Origin: Varroa destructor
Lineage: Eukaryota > Arthropoda > Arachnida > Mesostigmata > Varroidae
Direction of reading: 5' to 3'
Length of the DNA: 64,000 bases
Assembly (NCBI RefSeq): GCF_002443255.2
Contig: NW_019211459.1
Coordinates: forward strand, 17,944,030 to 18,008,029
This document shows positions 43,827-57,999 of this stretch, one piece after another. Numbering within the stretch: position 1 is the stretch's first letter; every line of letters starts with the position of its first letter. The position numbers and the translations under genes are program-made. The notes beneath the pieces were generated by a model that saw only the letters and a list, made by a program, of their open reading frames with translations, searched no databases and was not told where the DNA came from.

Positions 43827-46800
43827 GGGACGTAGTGTACTAGGCAACATAAATGAATGAACATCCGCCTTATCTTCCCGCGTATTATAGATGGCTTTTT
43901 GGACCATGACGCGAAGCAAGCATTACGGCTTCACATGTACAGTCGTGCTTGTAGCAGCTTTTATACTTTGGTTTACACCATTCTCCCGCTGGTGGCTGCC
44001 ACCCACCAACTCTACATGCGCGATACGCCAAACCGCGTCAAGCTCCGGGGATTCCCTCACCCCCAACTATGACCTCTTAGCAAAAAGCCAGCTACAGCCC
44101 ACATCTCTAAAGGCCTCCATAGCGGTCGCTGGGTCATAACATACCCCCTATTTGCCCATCCCGTCGAGTGCAGATCCACTATGCGTAATCTGCCACTCGG
44201 CTGAGTCATGTCAACGCCATAGAGCAGCGACGAAAATGAGCGGCCGGTCTGCTGCTATAGCCGCTACTGGAGAAATTGCAGTTCCGTCCACTCATTACAA
44301 GACCAGTGTCTTCTTTGCAAGTTTTTTTCTCTTGAAATATCGCCTACCCCTTTAGGCTTCTAACGGATCTAAGCAGTAGTCTTCTGCAGCAATTCAGCTA
44401 GGTCGCAATGAGGTTCGTCATGACGACACGCCTAAAGCTCTTCTCACTCATGAACTACATTACTGTTGCTGTAATCTCCACTGTTGGTTCGACTTTCTGG
44501 GGTCCGCTTGTTCGCGGAAACAGCAGGCCACATGTAAAAGCCGTCTATGTTTTCTGGAAAGCTTCAGCCAGCTTCGCTCTTCGCGAGAACGTTCGTTTCG
44601 TTGGGAGATGGCGTCGTGCGCATCCCTAGAAATTTTCTGCGAATCGTACACTGATATTTCAGTCTGCTGTACGATGTTCGATGTTTTTAAAAAATTGAAG
44701 CAAGCTATACACCGACGACTTAATACGGAGCTAGCCGTGCTAATCATAAAGGTCATTAGGAGTACCATAACGAAGGCCTATATTGTACAGACCTAGCGTA
44801 ACGGACAGTAGGATCATTTAAAGACGACAATAAGTGTATTCGTAGAGTTATGGTCAGACTAGACTCAACAATCTTCTATAGCTACTCTATTTTTGAATAT
44901 CGGACAATATTTCGTGTTTGCTAAACTATGAAATAGGCAACAGCAGAGGTATGAACGTTAGAGTATTAGACAAGGCACGTGGGTGAGCTCCTTCAACTTT
45001 GAAACAATTTAACACCTTGTATATCGTCATAGTCCGTATACGTAAGCTTTACATGTATGACATGTACAACTAGCACTTATACAGAGCATGTTTGTGGTGA
45101 GGATAATGCCCTCTCACTGGAATATTCATAATGAAGTTCTCCTAAATGAGCTTCACCTAGTGCGGCAACTAACTGGCACTGCCGTTGCAAAGTAATGAGC
45201 TTAAATATGTGTTATTTCTTTTGCTCGAACTGAATATGACGCATCCACCCCTGAACGTGAAGCCACTGAACAAAAACAAGAAAAAAAAACCGTTCGAATC
45301 TTTTCCTGCACAACCCCGAGGCCTTTTGAAAGTTAGCTTTTTTAGGTGTCACGGTTAGTACCGAACTCAGAGAATTAATTAGCCGAGGCGTAATGTTGTC
45401 CTCTAGAGGAACGGAACATCGAGAGGACATTGATTTCACTGTTTGTGATTATTTCTCCTGAGAACGTTTGCTCGGTGCGTCATCAGGATTAGGCAGTAGT
45501 TGTGGAGGCCCACGAAGGAATCCTTGCATTTTAGTGGCGGTTTTCGAGAGCCGTGACTGTAAACTAAATTGAGAGCTTTTTAAATAATGTATTATTAAGT
45601 TATGCTCAAATCGTTGTTGCTTCTGATAGGCGGCAAGTTAAGATCAAGCCGATGAGGAAGAGTCCGCACATTATTACTATTATTTTAGCTTAGTCATACT
45701 CACGGATAACACGGACCGTTTTATCTAAGATTTCCAAATACGTCGATCAGTGATTAACTATATTTGGCTAGGAAAATCACATCAATGTCATGTCAAAAGT
45801 GAATAAGGTAAGCTCTTCAAAAATACGGCAAAATGTCCTGCACTTTGTAATGAAATTGCAAGACCTGTACCGTATGCAAACCTTATCTAGAGAAAACAAT
45901 TCAGGTGCACAAAACGCGCTTGTTTAGGTCTAGAGCAAACAAAGCGGCTAATAAAACACAGCCAAAGACAAACGAAAACATGCCCAAGGTACTCTTGTAG
46001 GTCGAAGGTCCAATGACCTAGTCTAATTGACATCATTCTCTAAGGCGTATCCAAGGGTACATCTGACTCTGCCCGTCCCAGTTCTCTATCTCCAAACTCC
46101 CTACAAAGGAATCTCAATATCGTTCTCATCGAAATCGAGAACGGTGCAAAGTTTTTCATTCAGTCAGATCTAATGTTGTTATAGAAATAAAAACAATCAA
46201 ATATAATACTTCTCAAAACACTACTGCAAACAGCTACCTAGTCCTAGTTGTAAATATTTAGCATCACTATGAATAAAATTATCTTGATTACAAGATTCTT
46301 AAACTGCTATTAATACATGGATTACATGCGTTAGGCATTTGGCTAGCTGGCCTGTCTTTATGAACGGGCTTGTTGAAAAATTATCATAAGCAGCACTGCC
46401 CTTAGATTCCACGCGTCTAACCCACGCCTCCTTTTCGTCCTGCCGACCGAATCGACCCACCCCGTGCCCAAGTTAACATCGTGCGCTCACGACATTTTGT
46501 TGCATGCGCCCATAGGCTTAGCGTGACAGAAAGACAAAGCGAACCCTGTCTAAAAGGGCTGTTCCAATACAATTACATGTAATCACCGCTGAAATAATAA
46601 TAGTATTGGTTTTCCTTCACGACAGCTTTTGTGGCCCATCACTCCCTCTCTTTCTTAAAGGCTCTCTGCCTTCATGGCGTAAAAGCGCAGCGTAGGGCGT
46701 TGGGGGAATGATGAGCCTTGAACAAGATGGTTGGAGACTTATTAAAGATGTAAAGAACTAACCCAAAGCAATCATTCCAAACTGTTCCGGTTCGTACAAG

Positions 46801-47157
46801 ATGCGCTACGCATAAGCAATATGGCAATACAATGAAACCTGGCACGCATCGCTAGCTGAGATATCATTTTTCGTCAACTATACCCCTAGAAAGTTTCCCC
46901 TTTATTTTTTGCGCCTGGTGACTACAGTTCAAACAAGTGCGTACTGCAAATTTTGTCTGTTACGTATTAGATTAGAGGCATTGTTTCTTCGATCATACTA
47001 GATTCGATCGACATTGTTTTGGTTAGCTATTTGCAGAACACTATTGACCATTTTCAATGCGTGTAACTACTGTTTATCTGTAATATTTAAACAGTATGGA
47101 TGTCATAACATCCATTACAGAATTGTATTAATCTAAAAATATGTCATCATTTTTATG

Positions 47158-47202
47158 CTTGAAGAAGATAGATGTATAAAATATACATCTATCTTCTTCA
47201 AG
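47158..47202. repeat. perfect inverted repeat, 21-bp arms, 3-nt loop
   Basis: Left arm 47158-47178 is the exact reverse complement of right arm 47182-47202, separated by AAA. I checked pairing base by base; the next flanking pair (G/A) does not match. Confidence 0.97.
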
Positions 47203-47490
47203 ACTACGGTTCATTGTGTCATAGTCAATAATCAAATAATGGAACCTGACAAAGCAGTTCCCGTTCAAAGAGAGAACAGATGACCCAAGTCGACTAGGTT
47301 GAAACCCTAGATTCCTCTAGCAGATCCTTGAAGTTTTCTCTTTTATCTAACTTGAAAGCCTCCTGACTACACAAAAACAATGACTCTTGAAGGGGAACTC
47401 TTCAGAGGTACAGCCCCCAGGGATAACTCGCAGAGGTAAGGTTTTATGACGAACAGATCGGGGTGCACACCGATCCTTGGCGACCGATTT

Positions 47491-47512
47491 GCTGGCTGGC
47501 TGGCTGGCTGGC
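47491..47512. repeat. (GCTG)n tetranucleotide tract
   Basis: Five GCTG units plus GC. Confidence 0.95.
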
Positions 47513-48470
47513 AAAGTTTGGTGGGCTATTTTTTTCAACCATTATTATTATTATTTTTAACCTCTTCGGTGTGAGAGTCGGTGACGGTCGGGCGCGGTGA
47601 GAGATTTAGAAACAATTACTCGACTGCTCAGGAAGAAAACGATGACGGTGGAGAGATCGGAGCTTCATGTAGGAAAGATGTCAGAAAGAGGAAGATCCGA
47701 AAAAAGCGAAAGTCACCGGCCGATCAAGTAGCCAACCCGACTAAACTGGGAACGTGGAGGGCAGATACCAGCGCTACTCATGTGCAGCGAAGGCCGATGG
47801 ATGCTATGGCTGCTGGAGGAATAGTTTAAAGCGAAGACTTCGAAAAGATTTAAGGCGAAGAAGAGGTTTTCGGCTGGTCCAGGGCAAAAGAAGGTTGGTT
47901 ACTCCATCGGCAACAGACAGCAACGATTCTGGAACTTCTATCGCCGCCGTTGCCCTTTCGATGATATATTAAGGCTTCTTCTTGCGCTTTCGCGACAGTA
48001 GCAGATATAGGCGTATAGGTGAAGGCACATACCTATATATGAGGAACAACTGGTGCTCAGCAAGGAGCAGCAACTGAGTAGCGCAAGCATCCGTCTACTG
48101 CCAGGCTTTCCTTTGCTACTAGCATCAGCTTTTAGCCCAAAAGCGGGGGTGACGGGGGAGAAAAAAAAGGGGACATGTAGGAATTTAGTGGAGTATTTCG
48201 CAACCTCTGGACAGAAGGAATTTAGGGAAACGAGGCAGATTGGCCAAGGCCGGCATCAGTACTAAGCGACGCTAGGCCTGCTCGAACTGAACCGCACGAA
48301 AAGACGCACGGACCACAAGAGCCGGCAATTCAGGAGTGCGCGGACCTGGCACTCCACTGGTCGTCGCTTCAATGAGGCGTGGCAAGCAGCGGATATACTC
48401 TCTACAATCACCTCATATGTGTTGAGGGAAAAGACAGAACCTCTTCGTTCATGTCGAGCGACGCCTCTGC

Positions 48471-48491
48471 CGCCGCCGCCGCCGCCGCCAT
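48471..48491. repeat. (GCC)n trinucleotide tract
   Basis: About seven GCC units. The + frame here would read poly-alanine, but no gene supports it. Confidence 0.9.
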
Positions 48492-51400
48492 CTCGCCTAT
48501 CCTCTCTCTCATAGTGTGCCTCGAGACCTATAGGACAGTGCCAACTGGGTGCCACCACCAATATCAAGACTCACTCGTGCGGATCCGGCCTATCCCGATT
48601 TGCCCAGTCCTTCCCATGGTTGCAGGGTAGCGTAATAGTTGTACCGGCTAGGAATCGAGAGCTCGCCATAGACAGGACGTAACGAAGCTAGCCGCAACAA
48701 CCTGTCTCAAATGAGCAGTATTCAACTAATCAACGCCCTCAGCCTTAAGGAAGTAAACTGCGTTCTTTGAGAAAAGCTCGGAACCCTGTGTTAAATTTCT
48801 TATGGTGTCCCGAATACCTTCTTCACAGTGGTCGGCCCGGTAAGATTTCAAGCAGGCAAATATTGCTACTAAAGCATGGATAGCATCAACTTTTAAAACC
48901 AAATCGGTCCTTTTTGCCGTCCCTTTGGTATTAATGCATATTCGTATATCCGCATATCTGTAAACGCGTCATATTTCTTCAAAACGGAAGATCTTCTGCA
49001 TCCTCTTTCCTTATAGGTTTATTTTCATTTGTTTTCTGTGATCTATTAGTTCTTCCGTGATCACTAGTAAGTAAGTATCACACAATAGAATATTAAAGCC
49101 GTTACCATTAATACAGCAACCCCAAAATGAACAGCAGCCAGCTTCTACTGTGGTGCACTTTCGAGCTATCCTGAACACAGACTGTTCAAGATTCATTGCT
49201 TACTGTATGTTTATTTACGTCCAAACGATGCGTCACTGTGAAACCAGTCACTAGTTAGTGAAAAAAATTAAATCGTTTTTTTGTTTCTTTACGTCAAATA
49301 TGGCCCAATGTTGTTTGCTATATTTGATTGGCCGATTTAGTTGTGGCCAAGCAATTTTCCTTGTAACTGAAAATTATTACACTATAACCAAAGCATATCG
49401 TGTTGTAGTCTGGTTTACAATGATTTTCCTTTTTTTAACAGAATTCACAAAGAAAGATAGTTTCACAAAAAACAACCCAAGATGCTTATTCGCGCATGAT
49501 TCAAACGATTTTTACCAAAAGTGACCTGGCTGTTTTCGTTTGAAAGCATAAATATACTTCTTGGAATAATAGTTCTAGTTATCTTTATAATACAATATCT
49601 GTACAATCATTTTGTTCGGCTGTAGACTCCTAACTGGACGTGACGTGTTTCGGTACATTTAACTAGATGCAAAAAAAAGGTCTGATAATCACAAATCCGT
49701 AACCAAGAACCTCGTGTATGGATGCGTGTATGTGTAGGAATTATGATATACTTCTTGGTTGTCATCAAGCCAACAGGGACACAGTAAAATCGAACGGTGT
49801 ACCATCTAAATTACCCTTTTACTTTCATCACTACCATGGCCTGGCAACCTGGGTAAGTCCTTACCACTGAAGTCGAAAAGCTTCAGTCCCAAATTTGTTG
49901 ATGACGAATAGATTTCCGACCAATACCCAGGTATGTATATGTGCGTGCATGCGCGCTCAATCAGACACACATTGCACTGCCAATCTATACAGTTCGGCTG
50001 CTCAGATCTGTTGTTCAGGCACGCGAGAAGCGACCTGTGCTCCGTAGAGGGCAGGCACTGAGCGGAAGAGATAACGTACGAGCTAAAGGAAACACAGTCT
50101 AGGTGGATACTACAAAAGCCCAAATCATTAAGGCTTTATGTCGAGAGATATGTTTTATTGGTGCACGAAACTCCCGCATGTTTCTCTCTGACTGTGTAGG
50201 GAACTTGTCAGCGACCCTTAAATGTCCTAAACACCCCCTTAAAGTCCATTGCATGCCCTGAATGTCCATATTACGCTGATATATAAGAATCAGGTACTGC
50301 ATACTACTGTATAATCTACCACCGTGTCTGTCCTACATTGTCCGCCTTCAGGTCTGTTTAAATCGGATCCAGAGACGCTTTACATTGGCTCGCTTGGTCC
50401 AGCCGTGGCCCTACCCAGTCGACTCGCAGTTTCTGCCCAGTCAGTTCGGCCCAGAGTCAAAAAGAAGGCAGACAATTGTATACGGGCTTACTAGACCGGA
50501 AGGAACTGCTAAAAACGAAACCAGTCATCATCCAATGCTACTGCAGACTGCACTTCAAGCTGCACATACAGACACACGCCCACAAGCGGCACATGCGACA
50601 ACCAATTCAAAGAACCCTTGGGAGTCACAACGTTTACAACTTCAGCGGCAACCGGATTCACACACGATATTTGTAGCTGTACCCACCTTTCTATAAGCGT
50701 CGAATTTTAGACATGTACACAGACAGGCATATATGAAAATAAGAATGTTAAGTCTAGCCAATGAATGCATCTTTCGGGTTTTTTTTTTTGTAAATATTTT
50801 ATCTAAAATTAACGGCCTTTAGGGCGAGTTATACCTCCTAGCGCTCTGATTAAATGATCATGACAGGTAACGGCTGACATGGGTTGACTTGACTAATGCG
50901 CATTTCAATAGGACTTGCAAACATCGTCCACGGCCATCTATGGCAGCATCCAATTTACGCCATTCTGCAGATGGAACATAGAATTCCTATTTGGAATATC
51001 CTTTTTGTAATTGGCAGGTATACACCGTGTGTGTATAAACCGTTACCCGATAGGTAGACAGATGCTTCTTGTCCTGGCTTCGTTTCACTGAATAGAACGC
51101 CCATGCGGGAGGTGTCTGAGAATCTTAGGCTTGACTTCAACAAAGAAGTCTCCCAAGTAAAATTTCTTTAGAGATCACGGAAAGAATCTTGCAGAGCAAC
51201 AAATTGTAAAGTAGGCCTTAACGTCGTTTATTATAACTATAATGGTTGTGCCGATAATGATGTAATTATAATATCTATGTGCAGATGTGGCCGTTATAAA
51301 GCAATCGAATGTAGATCTCGCTGCTGGTAACCGTTAGGGAGCAGGCGGCCGAAGCGATTGTCGGACAGCGAAGGGGAAGAAGCGCTTTGACGAGATCCGA

Positions 51401-52466
51401 AGGGTCATCAAAAGATCATTCCCTACGTTAAACGAACACTAGTCGCCAGCCAGACGTTCTTACCTGGTTCTCTCTTGTCGCCATCAAATAGAAACGCCGC
51501 GACAAATAGACTTTTATACGGGCTAAATTTATTATTGCATTGGGAGTCCCGCGCGAAGCCTTTGTGATTCTTGCCAGGAAATCAACAATGTGCGAGATGA
51601 TCGTCTGTCTATTATTTAGTTTACGGTAAAAAGATTATTATACATATTTCAGTCGGACACGTCACCGTATCTGCTTTCGTTGTGTCCAGCCCCTGTAAAA
51701 GTGTTGTACCGTCAATAGATGTAAAAGTTCGATCAAATAATAAGTTGACCCTGATTTATTGTCTGAGTTGGAGTTACTAGCGTTCTTCTTCAGTAAATGT
51801 TATTCCAATTCTTATAAATGGGGAGAAAGTGTTTCGACAGGATTTGCTGCATGATCGATCAGCAATAAGCCTATAATAAAATGAAGAACAACAAAAAAAC
51901 ATAGTTAGATTCTAGATAATCGCCATTCCACAGGGTTGGGAAGTCGAGCTTCGCCCTCGTTGGGTAGTAGTAGTAGCGGTAGTATCTGTTAGAGATATGC
52001 CGTCTGATGAACTAAATGATTGTCGCTGAAGCAATTTCTTTTAAACTAAAAAGTAAAAGCTACTAAAACGGTTATCGAAATAAAAGTGACTTATATCATT
52101 GTCTGAAACATTGAAAGATTTGAATAGCTATCCTAACATAGTATTCTACAGTTTGTAGATTTGTCAATGTCGTGAACAATTACGGTAGCGACGGATGAAA
52201 CCAGCAGAATTTGGAAACCTCGAATTGTTAGGATGTTGATATTCGACGATTGGTAGTAATTGTTGAGAGAATTATGTAGCAATTAAGCTAAATTATTTGC
52301 AATCCAAGAGAAATTTCATCGCCGAGCCGTCGCTACCATACATTCGACATGTTGGGCTATAGTGATGATTTTTTTTAATATGTGTTATAGGCACTCTCGT
52401 TCATTACCCCATGCCAGCTTCTGAACAGTCGCGCAACTACCGTTCGCGTTCCCGTATGTAATTTCT

Positions 52467-52880
52467 TTATTTATGACTTTCAGAAGCTTGCCAACAGTTG
52501 CTTTTCAAAGGCATCGCAAGTGTCGTCATCGCACGGATTTTGATCAGCGACAGAAGCCAACGTTGGATATTCGTTTGCTCAATACAGAATGTAATTGAGG
52601 TATGGCGATGAGGTCTGGCGTTGTCGTCAAATAGCCGGAGCGCCTTTTCTCTTTTTTTTTTTGTCATATATATATATATTGCCGTGCCAATACTGCGCAA
52701 GCCTTCTCGACATAGTAGGCTGCATTCATTGTTTCACTTTTGGACAATATATCTCTTAGTACCAGGTGCTCCTGATGTCCCTTGAAAGTATTACCATAAC
52801 CTTACGTCCAAACGTACCCTCCACTGGCACCGAACTCGATTTCTCTCCAAGGCAACGCCACTCTCTCGCCTGATCGCTCG
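52467..52880 (-). mobile_element. decayed mariner-family transposase fragment
   Basis: On the - strand a frame reads LRLFDDNARPH (52608-52628 covers DDNARPH), the signature around the second catalytic Asp of mariner transposases. Upstream in the same frame is VLRDILSK and ETMNAAYYVEK, like the VINAEYY region of mariner. After a frame change, GRKVMVILSRDIR resembles the KVMxSVFWD block. Downstream another frame gives NPCDDDT and FEKQLL, where PSDYHLF and LK are expected. At least two frameshifts, an interposed T-rich/AT tract (52646-52679) and missing ends show it is a non-functional relic. Terminal repeats were not found. Confidence 0.72.
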
Positions 52881-53560
52881 CCGGCCGGCGGTAGAGATCG
52901 AACCATGTCTAGTCTATAGCGACTTATGTTCCACGCGAGTTTTCGTTGATATCGCTTGTAGAATACACCACATGCATTTTCAACTGGCCTGATGTCAATT
53001 CTCGAGGGATTTATTTTTTACTCTGCTTCTACATTTCTAGTATTCAGGTTAGAACTCTCTAACACGTCACACGTGAGACGCCAGCTTTGGCCGTCAGAAA
53101 TTCTGTTTACGGGAAAAGCCACTTCGATTGCGGTAATGTGTTTTAGCCCTTCGAGTCTCGGTCTTCTAACCTCTTCGCTGGTCTTCCATCTCGGTTTGCA
53201 CGTTCACATACTGTACATTCACTTAAGGCCTGTTCACCTAATGTTTTCAACTATCTTCAATGAATTTCCACAGCGCTGTAGCTTTCAAGACGGCAAAAAA
53301 ATTATATGTATGGGGCATATATAAGAACAGATTTACCATGAAGAACTATTAAATGCGCGCAAAATTATGCCTTTGAAAAAAGAAGTAGATTTCTTTCGCC
53401 TATTATTTGATTCAATTTATTATTACACTGGAGAGAGCCAAGTCAGGTTGGAAGCACTTATAAAGAATTCTCTTAAGATTGCGCGCCACCTTATTTCAGT
53501 GCCCTATAATCTTCACTTCCCTTCCAGGTGGTTTAATGTGTACAGGCGTTTTGCCCGGGC

Positions 53561-53574
53561 GGGGGGGGGGGGGG
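53561..53574 (+). repeat. G14 homopolymer tract
   Basis: Fourteen consecutive G, with more G-runs on both sides (GGGC before, TAGGGGGG after), giving a possible G-quadruplex over about 53556-53582. Homopolymer length may be unreliable in assembly. Confidence 0.9.
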
Positions 53575-56500
53575 TAGGGGGGCAGTCGATTCTGCTTCGC
53601 CATCCGCTCAATTCGGGCAAAGTAATAGTATTCATAACTTTTATATTTCTAATTTGCCCTTCATCGGAGAGCCCAAAGCAACCACCGCTGTGCATTCCAT
53701 TTTTTGTTTCATTCATCCGTACTCCCATACATTTCTCAATACCATCGATACGATCGCGCAGCTGACGAAATTTCAAATCAACCATGTATGCGAGCAACGA
53801 ACCCGTTCATATTCTTTTCCTTTTCTGTTAGCGTGTCTACGTGCGCCATCCGCTACTGCCATTACTATCACTGCTGCTCTGATTATAGTGCTAAATCGCG
53901 CGTGCAACTCATCGATAGCTAACACCGTCACCTTCCACTGATCTCTCCCCCCGTGTCCCAATGTTGGTTCAACTGACTACTCTTGAGAAGTTTTCATAGA
54001 CTTTCGCCACCAGCCTGACACGTCGAGGTGCAGGAAACAGTGGGGTTTGCCTGCCGGGAGCTTGCTCCTTGCTTGCCCTGAAGGACCCTCTAATCCGAGC
54101 AGCAGCATGTAGACTATATTCCATGCTGTATATAAACTATATAATATAGACCATATATACTGTATGCTGTTCCACTCCCTGTCTTCGGCCTTTGTATCTC
54201 AGACCAACTAGCCATGGTGCTCGTTGACTGACACATCCACAGGATGGACAACAGCTGCCGTTAGTTCGGGCTGTAGCTTAGAGGGCTGGTGGAGAGAAAT
54301 TAGGATGTTGGTGAGAAACTGGCACTCACTACTATATCCTTTTGGCCCTTCTTCGACCTGGTTTCCCAGAGGAGAATACCAGATAGCCTACATTTCTTGC
54401 CGTCTGGTTGCGTAGCGTAAAAGAGAACCGCGAAACAGAGAGGGGACGTGGTCTCTTCTATTGCTGTTCATGGGATCACGAGGCTTGCCGGCCACCAAGC
54501 GCAGTCCTCCATCGTACTCAGTGCGCTCTCATTGCTCCGCATGGACACAGATGTTGCTGATGTGCCCATCTAACGCCAGATGGTTGGCACCGCTTCAGCT
54601 TCCCGCACTGTGAGTCCGCACTCGCCAATCCTCGAGCGGGTCCGAATCTTCCTTCAGTCTTCTTTTCGAACTGTGCAAGGGGGTCAACGAGCAGCAAAGC
54701 GGAGACGTTGCTTCGATTTACCGTAACTTCTTGGTGGCGGCGGGTACTGCCACTGCTTCTATCGTTGCATCGAATTCGTCCAGCAGCGATCGCGGGAGCT
54801 ACCTGATAGCTTCTGTCGACTCTATAGCTGGAGTTACCAATGGAGGTCACAGGTAGGAAAGATTCAAGAGAAACAGCAATAGGTGTATCAATGGCTAGCA
54901 GCATCACCTCAATTTCTATGTCTCTGACTCCTTCTGTGGGCTGAACTTGTGTCGCTTAGTAACCGCTCGAAATTGCGGCGGCGGCGGTTCCCTGGTAAGC
55001 TACCAAGATCATCGGGATTTTTCCTTAATGGACGGCGTTGCTGGAAGCTTCGTACCATCTACCAGACAAAGAGTGATGCCGACTAACTGACCAACTCTGT
55101 GGTGGAAAGACCATTCCGACCATGTGTCTCGTCTATTGCTCGACAAAGCGTTGTTGGCTTGCGAGCTGTGACCTGACCTCCCTGAGTCATCATGTGTCGA
55201 ATAAAGTACACGATAGTCTCGCACTTCTTGTAACGAGGCAGCTCGGGAATATGTTTGTTTCTATGAAGAAACAACTGTTTCCTGCGCGCAGCCTTGTCTT
55301 TGGTTGGAACATGTCGATTGAATAATGATAAGTTGTTCAGGAGAGAAAAACGCATGGTCATTCTACTGGTCTATCTCCCTGGCACTGTTTTGTAGACTGC
55401 TTGTATTAGAAGATGACTTTTTCTTCCAACGTAATATGCATAGACATATGTATTTAGATCATTTGTGGTTGGATATACAGACGGCAATGAAATTGTAGTG
55501 GCGCTCCTTGAGGATCCTTTCCACAGAATTAACCCTTCTATAAGGAGCCCAAATTCTCAAATAATACGACCTTATACCTTTACATATGCATGCTATAATA
55601 TGACGTGCGAAAAATCGTTGACTTCCCTCAGCCATTCCTTAAAAACGCATTCAGTTGTCGCAAAATTTTCCAACTTCGACGCGAGACGATTTACTCTGCG
55701 TCTAGGGAACAGCTGTGGTCCAGGATGGCTTCATAATCGAAAACAGGTGATTTGAACACGCCTGCAAAGCCTAACGTGGCAAATCAACAACTGCTAATGT
55801 TTATCTGCCTTATGTCTGAATGTAGGACTGAAGAGCGCTGCCGATAAAATTAAAATTAATTAAGACTTTCTTGTTTACAGATCCGAGAACTAGCAGAAAG
55901 AAAGTATTTCTACAATTCTGATTTTATCTATACTTAGATAGCATAGTGTATATTTCCTATGTAGAAGAGTACCGCTGGTTAGAGTATGTGTACGTATGAC
56001 TAACACGTAAACGATTTCACAAATTGGCAGAAATTAATTTTTGGCTTTTACGTTCTTTCGTGTTTAATCTTTTTCATTGGTTACAAAGCGCTGAAAAAGG
56101 CGATGTTAAGGACTTGATAACACGAATGTCTCAAATCACCATTTCTTAAGCGAGGCGTATATTTCGTCGTTTGCAGCAGGTCTTACGTTCAACCTTTCCC
56201 CAGCGCCACTGCTTTTGAAAGTACTTTGAAAATATTAGAGGCACGGGAAGAGCCGTCCTAGCTGTCAGTTACTTGAGCTTTTTCGGAGCGAGTCAGATGT
56301 CTGCCTCCGCATCATTGTCTACTTCGTTGCTCCAGCTAAGATTTCGTTATTTGCCGCCGGTGCCACTGGCATTTCTGTAGCACTCCGGGCCCCGCCGCTG
56401 CTACGCGACTGGGGCGCACTCGCACTACGTTCACCACGACCCAGAGGGCTCATCAGGCCAGATAAACATACACATGCTTCTTGGCGGTGCCTAGACGCGC

Positions 56501-57999
56501 CAACATCAGGACTCGCACCAGCCAAAGCAAGTGAACCAGGCAGCCCATAAGCCAAGCCTATTGCTTCTTTTGCTGACTATACCGACCGACCATAGCCATC
56601 TAACCTTCCTGTTACCTCATATTCCCCGTACTCTACATCTAAAGCCATGTATCACTCCCAAGTTTCTTGCATGCGCACCAACCCTGCCATTCAGCCTCCC
56701 CGGAAAATATATATGCCACCCCGACATTAAGCCTAACACTGTTCAGCTCACCCGATGCTCTGCTCCTTATTTTTCGATGAACACGCTGCACAACACGGGG
56801 ACGGCACATCAGCCTCAAAGCACGTATTCCTTCTTTATTTTTTTGGGTTCATATCCATGTGGGCTGTCCCTACAACAAGAGCGTCGGCAGATATACGGAA
56901 GAAGGCAAAGCAAAGTTAACCCGTTCGACAGTAGAGCACCAGAAAGCTAAAGGCGGCACAAGGTGAAGCCAGCGAAATAGTCAAGACACGATACGTGCCG
57001 TGGAGAGTGGGGGGTCTTTTTATCCAACAAAGCAAGCCCATCCGTTGGTTGTTTGTAGGCATAACACGAAAATGCTGCTATCTGTGAAGGAGTAGAAACA
57101 CACGGCCCCGAGCCTGCATTATAGCCTATTCATTATCAGCTTGAAACAAGGGTATGTCTGTTCTAGTTCCTGTATCCGTCGTTTTACTGTAGATAGATCA
57201 GCTACTTAGTGTTCTACGGCCGCCGCAGCGACGCAGACGGCACTAGCGTCATGGGGGGCTGCTACAAACAGGAAGCTAACTGCAATAGCGGTTGTAAAAG
57301 TAGCAAGTACAGCTGCAACATCTGCTGCTACTGCTTCAATGACGGCCTGCACAAGCTGGGCAGGCAAGCGTCTTATTTCAGCGTGCTGCTACTGCCTGTT
57401 TAACCTGTCGCTCCTGTTCGTCGGGACATGCCGCATCTCTGCAAGTACCTTGTATTGGCTGGTCCGAAGCAGTCTTAGCGACAGAAGGTTTTGCTTAACG
57501 AAACGAGGAAAAACGGGTAAAAGCTCCTGTACTAGCCATTGCATAGACGCGTAACTGGCAAACTAGCGAGGTGCAGTACGAGAGATATTGTTTCCAGTGT
57601 ACATTGCATTGGTCGTCGACGCCAGCAACGGCAAGCTCGACAACAGCGTTAAGCCAAACGACGACAGAAACTTAACGAAGTGGTGGTGAATATGCTTTGC
57701 GCTGCTGCAACAGCGGGGAGCGGCCATTGAACACCCCGAGCGGTCGTTAGAGCAACAGCAGCACCAGGATATGCGACAATTGAAACGACTGCGCCTGTTA
57801 AGCCTGCCGTCTTTGTACCGGGTCAGTTTCATTAGTCTTCGTCGCACGGAAGAAACATTGCCAACCACTAGGTAGCTTGTAGCTTAAACCATGAGTTTGA
57901 CGCCACCCTACAGTAGGCCAGTACCGATGTGGCTTCACGCGCCGAAGGCGATGGCACCGCTGATAGCAGATGCACGTAAGACTATGCGTACGTGCACTA

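Noticed and set aside
48262..48630. Poly-alanine/poly-glycine frames around the GCC tract as a gene
   Set aside because: The runs are direct translations of a trinucleotide repeat and no supporting splice structure or domain is seen.
51465..51520. TATAAAAG plus ATG and a strong donor CAG|GTAAGA on the - strand as an Eph promoter and first exon
   Set aside because: The spacing would put the transcription start on the ATG itself, and the seven-residue peptide carries no signal sequence.
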